Shown here: positions 10,723-22,644 of the stretch, in pieces | How positions within the stretch are numbered: position 1 is the stretch's first letter | How the letters are laid out: each line of letters opens with the position of its first letter | Source: Avena insularis | Taxonomy: Eukaryota > Streptophyta > Magnoliopsida > Poales > Poaceae | DNA: 64,000 bases | Assembly (NCBI GenBank): GCA_023614405.1 | Contig: CM042696.1 | Coordinates: forward strand, 334,295,211 to 334,359,210 | Reading direction: 5' to 3' | Notes under the pieces: model-generated | What the model was told of the DNA's origin: nothing | Databases searched by the model: none | Seen by the model: only the letters and a program-made list of their open reading frames with translations | Made by a program: the position numbers and the translations under genes

Positions 10723-12423
10723 TGTTGGAGATATGCCCAAGAGGCAATAATAAAGTGGTTATTATTATATCTTTATGTTTATGATAAATGTTTACATCCC
10801 ATGCTATAATTGTATTAACCGGAAACATTAATACTTGTGTGTTTTGTAAACATAAAAGAGTCCCTAGTAAGCCTCTTGTTAAACTACCTTGTTGATTAAA
10901 TGATGATCATGGTTTCCTGATCATGGACATTGCATGTCATTAATAACAAGGTTATATCATTAGGAGAATGATGTGATAGACACACACACCCATAGTAAGC
11001 GTAGCATAAGATCAAGTCATTAAGTTCGTATTGTTATAAGCTTTCAAATGAATAGTAACCTAATCCTTCGACCATGAGGTTATGTTAATCACCATCACCG
11101 GATGGATACTTTGATGACATCAAACACCGCTTCGTAACTGGGTGGTTATAAAGGTGTCATTGGGCATTCTAAAAGTATGTGTTGAAGCGCATGGACCAAG
11201 ATTGGGATTTGTCCATCCATATGACGGATAGATATGCTCTAGGCCCTCTCGATGGAATGTCATCTAGTTAGCTTGCAAGCATGTGACTAGGTCACAAGGG
11301 ATGACATAACATGGAACGAGTAAAGAGTACTTATCAGTAACGAGGTAGAACTAGGTATGGAGATACTGACGATCAAACCTCGGATAAGTAGAATATCGCG
11401 TGACAAAGGGAATTGGTTTCGTATGTTAATGGTTCTATCGATCACGAAGTCATCGTTGAGTATGTGGGAGCCGTTATGGATCTCCAGATCCCGCTAATGG
11501 TTATTGATCGGAGATGTGTCTCCGTCATGTCTACATGTTCACGAACCGTAGGGTGACACGCTTAAGGTTCGAAGTTGTTTTAAGTAGATATGGAATATGC
11601 GTTGGAGACCGAATGTTGTTCCGGAGTCTCGGATTGGATCCGGGACATCACGAGGAGATCCGGAATTGTCCGGAGAATAAGATTCATATATTGGGGATCA
11701 TTTTCTAAGTTAGGAAATGTTCCGGAGTGTTTGTATGGAGATTCTAGAAGGTTTTGGAATGTTCTGGAAGGTTCTAGAAGATTTCTTGGAGTTTGCTTGA
11801 AAACCAAGAAAGGATCAAGGAGTCTTTGTGGGGCAAGACACGGATTCGTGGGGAAGGAGGATTCCTCCCCCCTCCCAATCCGCCGGCCAAGGAGGGAGGG
11901 GAGTCCTACTAGGAATCCCCCTCCCATGGCGCCTCCCTCCTTTAAATAGAGGGGAGGGGCGCCAACCCTAAGACCTCTCCCATAACAAACCCTATCCGCC
12001 GCCTCTCTCCTCCTCCTTCGCTCTGCTCCGGCTTAGGCGAAGCCCTGCAGAAATCTCTACTCCACCACCACCACCACACCGTCGTGCTGCTGGGATTCCG
12101 TGGAGAAGATCTACTACCTCCGCTGCTCGCTGGAATGGGGAGAGGAAGGTCTGCTTCGACTCCGCACGTGTGACCGACTGCGGAAGCGCTGCCGGAACGT
12201 GGCGCCGGAAGGATCGTCCACACGATCTTGAGATCGGCAAGTGATCGACTACATCAACCCCGAGATCTAATCTCGTAACTCTTTCGGATCTACGAGGGTT
12301 AGTACAGATCTATCTCGTTGCACATATCTAATAGATTAGATCTTGGCTTTTATCTAGATTAGATCTGGGTTTTGTTCGTTCTTGCGGTAGAATTTTTTTG
12401 TTTTCCACGCTACGAACCCATCA
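10723..12423 (+). repeat. 5' LTR of the Copia element
   Basis: It matches 31373-33073 with scattered substitutions. It differs from the two downstream LTR copies at sites where those agree with each other (for example around 10935-10950 and 11030-11050). Confidence 0.93.
11941..11949 (+). promoter_or_regulatory. TATA-like core of the Copia LTR promoter
   Basis: TTTAAATAG lies in the GC-rich R/U5-proximal part of the LTR and recurs at 32590-32598 in the 3' LTR. The transcription start would fall shortly downstream, in the pyrimidine-rich stretch. Confidence 0.5.
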
Positions 12424-12424
12424 G

Positions 12425-12436
12425 TGGTATCAGAGC
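12425..12436 (+). other. Primer-binding site, initiator tRNA-Met type
   Basis: TGGTATCAGAGC starts one base after the 5' LTR end, the standard PBS of Copia elements in this group. Confidence 0.9.
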
Positions 12437-13143
12437 CTTGTCTATGCGTAGATCTGTTGCACGAGTAGAACACAATGGTTTTGTGGGTGTTGGTGCTCGT
12501 GCCGTCTTTTGCTTTGTGTACTTTGCATCTTGCGGTATGGTGGGATGAAGCGGCCCGGGCTAACCTTACATGTCATCGCACATGAGACTTGCTCCACGCT
12601 TGACGTGTAACTTGCTTTGCACAAGTTGCTTTGCGGGTGTCTATCTCTCCCATCATAGTATAGATCCAATCTACACTTTGCACTTGATAGCACTTGTATC
12701 AACGTTGTGGTTCAGTTTCGTTGGTAAGATCCGTTCTTATTCGAAAGCCCCAAACCACGTAAAACATGCAAAGAAAATTAGAGGCGTCTAACTTGTTTTT
12801 GCAGGGGTTTTATGATGTGATATGGCCATCATGTGATTGTGATTATATTTGATGTATGCAATGATCCTTCTTGTAATATGGCAACCGGCAGGAGCCTAAT
12901 GGTTGTCTTTAATTCAGTTAAGACCTGTGTGTCTATTCATCTTGTAATAGCTTTATTCCAAGTAGTTGTAATAGTTGCTAGTGATGATGGACAACCATGA
13001 AGCGGCGCCACTGACCTTGACGCAATGCTAGTGATGATGGAGATCATGTCCGTGCTTTGGAGATGGAGATCAAAGGCATAAGAAGAAAGGGCCATATCAT
13101 ATCACACTAATTATGAATTGCCTGTGATGTTAATCCTTTATGC
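12437..13143 (+). other. Untranslated leader/5' internal region of the Copia element
   Basis: Sequence between the PBS and the chromovirus insertion. No gag frame is recognisable; stop codons occur in all plus frames. It continues after the insertion at 25846. Confidence 0.6.
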
Positions 13144-13148
13144 ATCTT
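13144..13148. repeat. Target-site duplication of the chromovirus
   Basis: ATCTT at 13144-13148 and again at 25841-25845, directly outside the LTRs. Confidence 0.92.
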
Positions 13149-16100
13149 TGTAAGATCCCTCCTTATTAAAGGAAAAGATCCCTGTGATTGCAATGCTAGT
13201 CCCTGGATCAATGCTAGCATCCACAGTTTAAGATGAAGTACACAGATACAAAGGTCGTTTATTACAGTCATTCCAGAGATAAAACATAGTCTTTTACAAC
13301 TCATGGCATAAGGCCTAATACAAGAGTTTATGGAATATGTAAATAAACATAAGTCTTCATCTTCATGTGCCACAGGAAAGCATGTTGAGTGTAGACTCAT
13401 GACTCCTATTCATCATCAGAGTAACCTGCAACATCATAAGTTACAACCACAGAGGGTCAATACTTTGGAATAGTATTGGCAAGTGATACCTTAGTATATA
13501 TTTAAGTGGACTATTATACTATATGCATTTGGCTGGTGGAGCTTAGGCTTGCATTGCTCAAAATAGATTTTTCCTTAACTTTTTGAAAATACTAAATTTT
13601 TGTTTGGCAAAGACTATCCCAAGGTATCTACCAATCAAAGACTGAAGATCCACTCAGGGCATCTACCAATCAAAGACTGAAGATCCTTTAACCCTTGTTC
13701 ACCCACAAGTTTTATTCAGAAATTGGAGTGATGAGATTCTTGAAGTTTCCATGTCTTGATGCTCAAATTGTCCTTTACTGGGACATGGCTAAGTACTTAG
13801 GTTTTACACTCTGCAGAGGTGGTGCACTTTCCCACAAGCCTTGGTTTCCCAAGACATGATCCTTCAAGAGCCTTTCCTTAGTCAAATGGACGCTCCAACC
13901 TATCAACCCATCTACCACCCACTGTCCAAGAGACTAAGTTCCAGCATCCTAAGATCATGGCAGAGCCCATATTACCAAGTGGTTGCACTTGAAGCTTCTC
14001 AACATTTGACAACTCAAATCTCTTTGTTCCTGGGTGGCCATCCACAAGTGAGATACACAAGGTTCACCAGTACCCCTGGCCTTGTGTAACCACTCAACAT
14101 AACCCATTCTTTCCATTCCACCCAGGTGATTCATTAACTTAGTTGTTTTGTTAAATAAAAACAAGTCCTTAGACTTAGAATATTTTTCCATAGTGTGAAT
14201 ATATAAACCACCCTTGTTTTCTAGTAGCTAGGCTAAGCATGGCATGGCAACTTATCTTTAGGGAATTCTCCTAGCAATTCTAGCATTCTATTCTAAATAG
14301 GATTTCCCATCATCAATTGACAAAAGTAGCATGCAAGTCCTAACAAAATATATCTAATGCAAGTATAAAATATAGGTATGGAATATTCATGAAGATATCA
14401 CTTGCCTTGGTAGTGTGGAGAGTAGCACTCGTCACAATCACAATCACTAGCAAAATCTACACACAAAGTTATAGCACACAATTACACACAAATATATACA
14501 AACAAAAATATTATGAATGCATGCATGCATGAATCTACCAAGTGATGATTTTTTTTAAAAACTCAACCAAGCAAGTGCATGAATACAGAAACTAAACAAG
14601 TCACAAAATATCCAAGACAACTTAAATAGCCCTAAAAATAAAATACTAAACTAAACTTATATTCAAAAAGGCCTCAAACAAGTCTCTGCAATTTAAGCAC
14701 ATCTAATGGTTACTATTTGCTAAAAAAAAGGATAGGCAGAAAGGTCTTGTTTTTCTGAATCCAACGGTATAAAGTTTGCAAAATTCTAACGTGGGATTCA
14801 AAAGATATAGGCATTTGAATTTGGATCAAATTTCTGGTTTTAAATCTATTTTCAGATCTAACCTAGCCACGCGTCATGTTCTTATTCGCCCGTACCGTTT
14901 CGCACTGGATCGAGCTCCACAGCCGTAGGATCTAAATGAAATCTAGCGGCTCAGATCGCGTACCGCTTCGGGGTTAAGTGGATCTATCCTAGCGCTACGA
15001 TACAGATCTAACGGCTGCTATTTCTCTGGCCAAGAACTGGCGGCTACCGGCGGCGGAACTGTCGGTCGATGACGTTGCCGACGATGCAGACGGAGAGGGA
15101 GAAGGAGGAGTAGCTCACCGGGCTCAGGAGGTCACGGCGAAGCTCGTCGTACTTGCGGTTGGTCAAGGGGCGCTCGGGCACGGCTGCGATTGCTCACCGG
15201 AGTTCGTGGCGGCGTCGGGTGTGTCGGGTGGTCGTCGTGGACGTCGCTGTGGATCACCCCAAGGCAAGGCGAGGACACGGTTAGATTCACAGGGTCAAGG
15301 CGAAGTAGTGAGCGTGAACGGAAAGGGCTGTACCTTCCGGAAAAACTCGTCGGAGTAGATGTCGCCGTCGGTGCTCGCGGTGTCAAGTGGAACCGGCGAC
15401 CTGGGGCAGTACAAGACGGACTAGTGAGGTCAGGAGGTGCGCCAAGACATGCTGAGTCAGATTGTAAGAACGAGAGGCAGAGGGAAGCTCTGGACTCACC
15501 GGAATCGATCGTCGGAGAGGCTCTGTCTGCGGCGGGGCAAAGCTGATTGAGGACAGCCTGGTGGCGGAGTGAGTGAGGTGTTTGGGGGAAAAAGATCGCG
15601 AGGCAGAGAGGATCTTATAGCCGGGGAATCGACAGGAAACGCTCGAGGATAAATGCCCATTTACGCCGCGCCATTACCGACCATCACTGCTGCAGCGACG
15701 TGGTCGTCGGCGCGTCTGGGAAGACGAGGCGACGTGGACCGGCCCGCTCGGGTCAAGAGTGCGAGGTGGTGGGGTCATCTGTCTGTCGACTTAACGCAGG
15801 CTTCAAGGCTGTGAGAAGAAAAGGAGATCCCGGTGGGCTCATTGGGCTTGATTTGCTCTGGGCGATTCTCGGCCCTTTTCTTTTCTTTAGGCCTTTTCTT
15901 TTTCTAATTCCATTTTCTGAATAGAATTTGATATGAATTCAAATCCTTTTGAATTCAAACTGCTTTGGGGATTTTTGCAGGTTTCTGTGGGTTCATAAAC
16001 AATCAAATATCCTAGTGGTTACCTTGCAAAGGCTTTGACAAGCTTGGGTTTCAAAATAAACAGAGATTTGCTCTAGTTGCAAATATTTGAAATAGGGGTT

Positions 16101-16346
16101 TGAAACTATTTCTAAATTTGGAATCTTGGGTTTAAATGCTACTCCTAATCTTTCCAATCATGGAGGCAAGCAAACAAGGTCATGGACAAACAAATCCCAA
16201 AGGGTGGTGGCCAATTGAGACAATTTGCCCACATGAAATCATAGCTCAAACTTCTGCCTCTAAATGATTTTGAGAAAACCCTATATGAATGAATGATGCA
16301 AGGATGAAATGAATGAGTTTTGAAACATGATTTTTGGGATGTTACA
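13149..16346 (-). repeat. 3' LTR of the chromovirus (left copy)
   Basis: It matches 22645-25840. The copies differ by substitutions and many 1-4 base indels clustered in GC-rich or homopolymer stretches (14880-15330, 15550-15870). A purine-rich tract (minus-strand AAGGGG) lies just inside at 16350-16365. Confidence 0.93.
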
Positions 16347-16368
16347 AATCTAACCCCTTAAAATGAAT

Positions 16369-16627
16369 CTACCCTCGAGATTCGGATTGGCTAGCAAATA
16401 GGTGAGGGTGGTCTTCCAAGATCGCCTTCTCTCTCCCATGTTGCTTCTTCTTCGGAATGATGGTTCCATTGTACTTTGCAAAACTTGATGGTTTTTGTCC
16501 TTGTGACTCTTTCTGTGGTCTCAAGAATCTTGACAGGCTTTTCTTCATAGGTGAGATCACTTTCTAGTTGAACTTCTTCCAAAGATATGGTATCTTTCAA
16601 AGATGTTTCTTCCATTTCAGGTGACAT
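16369..16627 (-). pseudogene. Chromodomain at the integrase C-terminus (frameshifted)
   Basis: The minus frame from 16627 reads LESDLTYEEKPVKILETTE, then VQWNHHSEEEATWERE, the conserved core of the retrotransposon chromodomain (YEEKPVKIL, VQWxxHxxxEATWE). It is out of frame with the integrase end at 16617. A further shift near 16440 moves the last residues (DHPHLFASQSESRG) to another frame ending at 16369. Chromodomains of this group steer integration towards particular chromatin. Finding one places the element among chromoviruses. Confidence 0.85.
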
Positions 16628-17800
16628 TTCTTGAGTGGCTCACATGAAAAACATTATGGATGCTAATAAAGATCTTTGGCGATTCGATTTCATATGACTT
16701 CTCCTTGCGACTTAGTATGTTGAATGGTCCTACATATCTTGGTGCTAACTTTCCTTTGACTCCAAATCTTTTTACTCCACGAAGTGGTGATACTCTAAGA
16801 TAAGCTCTATCCCCAACTTCGTAAGTGACTTCTCTACGCTTAACATCTGCGTAGATTTTCTGTCGAGACTGTGCTATCTTCAATCTGTCTCTAACCAATT
16901 TGACCTTTTCTTCGGCGTCTTTGATAAGATCTGGTCCAAACAAACTTCTTTCTCCCACACCATTCCATAGCAATGGGGTGGTACACTTTCTTCCATATAG
17001 AAACTCGAATGGTGCCATCCCAATACTATATTGGTGATGTTGTTGTAAGAGAACTCTGCGTAGAAGGCGACTTTCATCCCAACTTGCCCCATAGTCTAGG
17101 GCACATGCCCTCAACATGTCTTCAAGAATTTGATTAGTCCTTTCTGTTTGTCCATCAGTTTGAGGATGAAAAGCAGTGCTGAATTCCAACCTCGTTCCTA
17201 GAGATTCATGAAGCTGTCTCCAAAAGTGAGAAGTGAATTGAGTTCCTCTATCAGACACAATACTCTTAGGTACTCCGTGAAGGCATACAATTCTGCTCAT
17301 GTAGATTTTGGCTAACTTTGCACTGGTATAAGTTGTCTTTACGGGTATAAAATGAGCCACTTTAGTTAGGCGATCTACGACTACCCATATGGAATCATAC
17401 CCTGACCTGGTCCTTGGTAATCCGGTAATGAAATCCATACCAATATTTTCCCACTTCCATTCAGGAATAGGCATTGGTTGAAGCAAACCTGCTGGTTTCT
17501 GATGCTCCGCTTTCACTCTACTACACACGTCACACAAGGCAATGTGTTCGGCGATGTCCCTTTTGAGATTGTTCCACCAAAATCTTTCTTTCATATCCAT
17601 ATACATTTTGGTGTTTCCCGGGTGAATAGAATACGGAGAGTTATGGGCTTCCTGTAAAATCAGTTTCCGCATTTCCGGATCTTGTGGAACACAAATCGCT
17701 TCCGTGCCATAAAGTACCTTGTTCGTCCATATGGAAACTTTTAGCTTTCCCTTGGCTAATCCTTTCCTTGATCTCTTCGATCTCTTTATCCGTCTTTTGG
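16617..17800 (-). pseudogene. Integrase of the chromovirus
   Basis: The reading frame contains the HHCC zinc-binding region ([15 protein letters not shown] ... CDVCSRVKAEH), the catalytic core with DFITGLPRTRSGYDSIWVVVD (first Asp), IVSDRGTQFTSHFW (second Asp) and HPQTDGQTERTNQ with the catalytic Glu, then the GPY/F-like module (PRYVGPFNIL) and IHNVFHVS. A compensated double shift occurs near 17040-17090, where an AEFSYNN segment lies in another frame. Integrase inserts the double-stranded cDNA into the genome. It follows RNase H with a frameshift near 17740. Confidence 0.9.
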
Positions 17801-18500
17801 GCTTCTTTAATCTTATCCAACAGAGTGGGTTGAACATCCAAAGACATGAGATGTCCTTCCGGCACAATCTCCAACCCGAGTTCCTTGAATTGCTTACACA
17901 AGTCATCTGGCAATTCACCTTTGGTAAGGCCATTTACAAACGCTTTACGACTTAGGGCATCTACTACTACATTTGCTTTACCGGGGTGGTATTGCAAATT
18001 CAAGTCGTAATCCTTGATAAGTTCTAGCCATCTTCTTTGTCTCATATTGATCTCCTTCTGGGTGAAGATATATTTCAAGCTTTTATGGCCGGTGAATACT
18101 TCACAACGTTTTCCCAAAAGGTAATGTCTCCATGTTTTGAGTGCATGGACTACAGCGGCTAACTCTAAATCATGAGTAGGATAATTTACTTCATGAGTTT
18201 TGAGTTGTCTCGAGGCATAAGCCACAACTTTTCTGCCTTGCATAAGTACGGCACCTAATCCTTGATGAGAAGCATCACAATATACTTGGAAATCCTTTTC
18301 CAAATTTGGTAGGCACAGTACTGGTGCTGACACAAGTCTCTTCTTTAATTCTTGAAAGCTGAGTTCACATCCTTCAGACCAAGCAAATTTCTTATCTTTC
18401 TTTAACAATTCTGTCATTGGTTTAGCAACCTTAGAAATTTTTTTAATGAATCTTCTGTAGTAACCTGCTAAACCAAGGAAACTACGAACCTCTTTTACAT
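17741..18500 (-). pseudogene. RNase H region of the chromovirus
   Basis: The minus frame gives the RT/RNase H connection ([18 protein letters not shown]) and the RNase H-like domain ([63 protein letters not shown]). The usual TDHKSL motif here reads TGHKSL, so one catalytic Asp is replaced by Gly. The frame changes at both ends, near 18500-18510 and near 17740. Confidence 0.88.
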
Positions 18501-18502
18501 TC

Positions 18503-19731
18503 TTAGGAGATTTCCCATTCTGTCACAGCCGAAACTTTAGCAGGATCAACTGCTACACCATCCTTTGTCATAACATGACCAAGAAATCCAACTTCCTCTA
18601 ACCAAAACTCACACTTGCTGAATTTGGCATAAAGCTTATGTTCCCTTAGTTTCTCAAGTATCAAGCGTAGATGTCTTTCATGCTCTTCCTTGCTCTTGGA
18701 GTAGACTAAGATGTCATCGATGAAAACGACAACGAACTTGTCGAGAAATTCCATGAACACTTTGTTCATCATATTCATGAAGTATCTAGCCGAGCGTTGG
18801 TTAAACCAAAAGGCATCACAGTGTACTCATACAATCCATACCTCGTGGTAAATGCTGTTTTAGGTATGTCTTGTTCTCTTATCTTGAGTTGAAAATAGCC
18901 TGACCGAAGATCAATCTTCGAGAACACACATGCTCCTTCTAGCTGATCAAAGAAGTCATTTATTCTTGTCAAAGGATACTTGTTCTTGATGGTTACCTCG
19001 TTGAGAGAACGGTAATCTATGCATAACCTTTGAGTTCTGTCTCTCTTTTCTACAAACAAAACTGGAGCTCCCCAAGATGAAGAACTTGGCTGGATGAATC
19101 CTTTCTGCAATTGTTCTCCAAGTTGTTTCTTGAGTTCCTTAAGTTCGTCAACTGACATTTTATAAGGCCTTTTTGCCCTTGGTCCAGAACCTGGTTCCAA
19201 ATCTATTATAAACTCCACATCTCTATCTGGTGGCATTCCCGGTAACTCTTCTGGGAACACATCCGGATACTCACACACAATTGGCACACTGTCCATGCTA
19301 ACCCCCTTAAGAGAATTTAGCTTGCTTCCTTTAGATTTAAAATTTGACTTAAATGTTATCCTCTTACCTTCAGGGGTTGTGAGTGAAATTGTGCGATTTG
19401 CACAATCTAGTACTCCCTCATACTTAGCCATCCAATCCATTCCCAAAATTACATCCAATCCTTGGGAATTTAGGATTATTAGGTTTACTGGAAACTTATG
19501 TTTTCCGATCTCTATGACTAGATCCCGGCATCCAAGAATCACTATCATATCCCCTCCCGGAGAGCTAACTTTTATCGGACACCCAATGTTTTCAGATGCA
19601 AACCCATTTATATCAACAAACGCTTTTGATATGAATGAATGAGATGCACCAGTGTCAAAGAGTACAAATGCTGAGATGGAATTGAGTCTGAACTTACAAG
19701 CGGCATCAGGTTCTTCATAGACCTCCTCCAC
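18503..19731 (-). pseudogene. Protease and reverse transcriptase of the chromovirus
   Basis: The minus frame 19731-18775 starts with the aspartic protease ([10 protein letters not shown] active site, ILGMDWM), then the RT entry ([20 protein letters not shown]), [31 protein letters not shown] and [13 protein letters not shown] with the first catalytic Asp. It ends in VMPFGLTNA, where a frameshift near 18780-18790 occurs. The next frame (18778-18503) continues with [14 protein letters not shown] (the DD pair) and GFLGH. It breaks again near 18505. All catalytic residues of PR and RT are present across the frames. Reverse transcriptase copies element RNA into cDNA. Confidence 0.92.
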
Positions 19732-19734
19732 ATT

Positions 19735-20777
19735 GATGTGGTTAACCTGTCCTTTCTGAAAAGGATTGGGCTTGTTAGGTCCTTCAACGTTCTTCTCAGG
19801 GCACTCATTAGCATAATGCCCCAGCTTCTTGCATTTGAAGCATTCAACCTGACTGTTGTCCTTCTTAGGTTGACTTCCACTTCCACTTCCACTATGGTGG
19901 CTCTTATATCCACTCTTGTGGTTCTTGTACTTATCATTGTCATGATGCGATGATGCTTGTTGTCATGACGGTTGTGGTTGTGGTGCTTGTTAAACTTCCC
20001 ATGCTTGTGGGATCCTGGTGACACTATCATCATAGTGAGATCGCTTTATGAGACGATCGAGCTATGCTTGTCGAGTGTTTCCTCTTTCTACTCTCAACTT
20101 GCTTCATTTTATTCTCCACAATAACAGCCTTGTCACACAAATGATAAGTTGGAACATATGCCACAGAATGATTCAGATTCGTCATTCAAGCCTTCCGAAA
20201 CTTTTCCTTCCTTTTGGCATCGTGTCAACCTCATCCATGCATAGCGCCAAATTGTTGAACTCTTCAATATATTCAGCCACACTGTGGTGGCGGCTCAGTT
20301 GTGAAATTCCTTCTTTTCAGGCTCATCATTCTGGTGAGATATGTGTAGTCGTAAAGCCATCTTCAAAGATAGCCCAAGTCACTTCATCAATAGGCGTGGT
20401 AATCTGGAAGTTGTCCCACCATGCGGCTGGTCCTTCCAACAGATGTCCGAACCTGACCTTTTCAGCATCATGCATCCCACGATCACTAAGTCTTTGTTCA
20501 CAGAACGTAGCCAATCATTGGCCACCATGGGATCAGTCGTTCCCGAAAACTTAGCTGGCCTCAGACGCAGAAATCTGGTGAGCATATCAAAACCTGGAGG
20601 GTTGTTGTTGTTGTTGTTGTTATTGTTATTGGGGTTGTTGTTGTTCTGGTTCTGGATGAACGTCGTCATCATTTGCATAAGCTGTGTTTGCGCATTCATC
20701 ATTTGTTGCATTTCCGGGGTAATGTTGGGGTTGGGGTTGGTGTTTGCGCGACGGGGAGGCATCTGTGGTTTATTCAT
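19735..20777 (-). pseudogene. gag of the chromovirus
   Basis: It starts MNKPQMPPRRANTN with the ATG at 20777 (alternative 20762). A poly-Asn tract follows, then FLRLRPAKFSGTTDP and VANDWLRSVNK, a typical Tekay-type capsid start. A frameshift near 20500 moves similarity to the frame with EKVRFGHLLEGPAAWWDN. A CCHC zinc knuckle, [14 protein letters not shown], lies at about 19810-19855 and runs into the protease. Gag packages the genomic RNA. Confidence 0.85.
20601..20650. repeat. GTT trinucleotide repeat encoding poly-Asn in gag
   Basis: An imperfect GTT/ATT run which on the minus strand encodes about 14 Asn near the Gag N-terminus. Length polymorphism is likely. Confidence 0.75.
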
Positions 20778-20993
20778 ATAGAGATAAGAATGAGATACCC
20801 TTACATGATTTATGCACAATACATCACACAAGCAGACATATAGCATGCAACACAAGGATAAAGCTAAACAACAAGATAACAAAAAGTCTCAAAGTACAAA
20901 CACACAAGTGGCAAGCCATCCACATGTCGGATGGTCCAACAATAAGTTCACAAATAACAAGTGCGGTAAATAAAGATAACTGAGTAGTCAAAT

Positions 20994-21800
20994 CTACTCG
21001 TCGGCATCAATCTCCTCCTCGACAAAGGTAAGACCTGCGTTCTCCATTGCGGTCTTGTTCTCCTCGATGGTAGTGGTCAAAGAGTCGATCTTGGCCTTGA
21101 GAGCCCTCTTCTGGGAACGAAGCCTCTCAATCACTGTCTGCTGCTGCTCTAACTCGAAGTCCTTGGACTGCAGTTCCTCGGTCATATCACGAATCCTCTT
21201 GTTCCTATCCTGGACACGCTTCTCTTGACTCTTGAACTTACGGTCTTGGGTCTCGAACTTCGTCTCCATCTCCTTGACTATCTCGTCCTGCTGCGCAAAG
21301 AGCTTGTCCTTCTCGCGAAGCTGCACCTGGAGCTCGTCATTACTAAGCATGACGTTGGTCCTATCGGTATCCACGTGCCTAATAAGAGTCTCTAAGTCCT
21401 GGAGGTACAGGCGTATCGGCTCTGCTGTGACCCTCGAGTCGTCCTCAAAGTCGATGGACTCTCCGTCGTCATCACGCCTTCCGAAGGCGTGGAAGTGAGT
21501 GCCTCTAACCTGTCGGGAGTGACGTCCTAACAGTCGTCCTATCAGATCCTGCATGACAACCTCTATGCCTCTCTCCCTGTCATCGTGCATAAGCTTGAAG
21601 ACGATGGCCTCCGTAGTAGGCTCTGTCTGGCGTCCTGGCTGGTTCACCTTGAAGCCCCAAAGGTCCTTCCTCTCAAACTTGGTGAGTGGGTGCACCGTAA
21701 TGATAGGAAGAGGGAGATCGAGTAAAGTAGTAAGCTCTACGATACGAGGACCAAAACGGGTAGCCTGGAACTCCTCAACAGTGCTGATGGCAATAGGCAT
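20994..21800 (-). CDS. Extra ORF 2 upstream of gag: 268-aa coiled-coil protein
   Basis: An uninterrupted frame from ATG 21800 to a stop at 20994. The N-terminal ~130 residues include TRFGPRIVELTTLLDLPLP, a basic loop (GRLLGRHSRQVRG) and an acidic stretch (DDDGESIDFEDDS). Residues from about 150 to the end are strongly charged with heptad-like Leu/Ile spacing (LREKDKLFAQQDEIVKEME; ELEQQQTVIERLRSQK), a long coiled coil ending in EEEIDADE. It lies between the 5' LTR and gag, on the gag strand, about 220 bases upstream. It has no disruption although every downstream domain is broken. I do not recognise a family or function. Confidence 0.68.
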   Translation of the reverse strand: MPIAISTVEEFQATRFGPRIVELTTLLDLPLPIITVHPLTKFERKDLWGFKVNQPGRQTEPTTEAIVFKLMHDDRERGIEVVMQDLIGRLLGRHSRQVRGTHFHAFGRRDDDGESIDFEDDSRVTAEPIRLYLQDLETLIRHVDTDRTNVMLSNDELQVQLREKDKLFAQQDEIVKEMETKFETQDRKFKSQEKRVQDRNKRIRDMTEELQSKDFELEQQQTVIERLRSQKRALKAKIDSLTTTIEENKTAMENAGLTFVEEEIDADE

Positions 21801-21998
21801 CTATTTATAAGATTGAAAAAGTTAGAACAACACAATTTAAGATAAACAAGACAAACATTCAAACACATTCTTGGGACACACAAAAATTATACAAGTCATG
21901 CATACAAGAATCCATTACATCAACCATGGTTCAAACTTATTTAAGGTATCCTTTTGGAAAATAAGGTGATAGGTGGTGGTCCAACTAACGAAGTGCGC

Positions 21999-22505
21999 TT
22001 ACAATCCTATCTCATTGGATCTGGTGGCTAACACAATGTTCCTAGTGGCAATCACCCTATCTTGTTCACATGCTTCTATCACTAAGTCTATAATATCTCC
22101 TCTTAAGGATTGGTTGGTGATTTCCAACTCTTGGGTATGTTCCTTCTCTTTCTCTAAGTCTTTTTGGAGGTTGAGCATCCTGCACTTGACTCTAGCACTT
22201 AGTTCCTTGATAGTCTTCCAAGCTGCTTCTTTTGCTGACTCAAAGAATGTGGTGTGCATAAAAGTGTTGGTGTACATGCAGAAGCCCTTTTCTTTGTGGT
22301 TGTCTTCCTTATTCTTGTACAAGTGAAGTTGCACCCACCAATACTCCACTCCATCCTCCATCACTGGAAAGCCTTTGTACACTGCTGCACCATGTACTCC
22401 CATGGTTTCCATGAGGTCCTTGAGAATCTTGGGAAACCTGGTCTCACACTCCAAAGTCATGGTCATGAGTGGTCCTTTCTTCACGGCTTCGTTGACGGAG
22501 TTCAT
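21999..22505 (-). CDS. Extra ORF 1 upstream of gag: 168-aa protein with coiled-coil tail
   Basis: An intact frame from ATG 22505, about 125 bases inside the PBS, to a stop at 21999. The N-terminal half is globular and aromatic (VYKGFPVMEDGVEYWWVQL; HTTFFESAKEAAWKTIKEL). It resembles short alpha/beta modules I recall in grass retroelement-linked hypothetical proteins. The second half (CRMLNLQKDLEKEKEHTQEL) is a short coiled coil. It is followed after about 200 bases by the 268-aa ORF on the same strand. Function is not known. Confidence 0.65.
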   Translation of the reverse strand: MNSVNEAVKKGPLMTMTLECETRFPKILKDLMETMGVHGAAVYKGFPVMEDGVEYWWVQLHLYKNKEDNHKEKGFCMYTNTFMHTTFFESAKEAAWKTIKELSARVKCRMLNLQKDLEKEKEHTQELEITNQSLRGDIIDLVIEACEQDRVIATRNIVLATRSNEIGL

Positions 22506-22630
22506 CTACAAATAGAGATGAGAATGAGAAGATTAGAAAAGTTTACGAGAAGAATAGACAAGTGTAGAAGAAGTTAAAATTTTCCTTAGTGGTTTCCAAT
22601 CCTAGGGTCATAATCCTACAGGCAACACGT

Positions 22631-22642
22631 TGCTCGATACCA
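22631..22642 (-). other. Primer-binding site of the chromovirus
   Basis: On the minus strand TGGTATCGAGCA lies two bases inside the 5' LTR. It is a variant of the usual initiator tRNA-Met PBS (TGGTATCAGAGC). Confidence 0.8.
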
Positions 22643-22644
22643 TC

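Noticed and set aside
13107..13400. 97-codon minus frame repeated at 22543-22896.
   Set aside because: Both lie in the terminal part of the chromovirus LTRs and extend past the LTR edge differently; chance frames.
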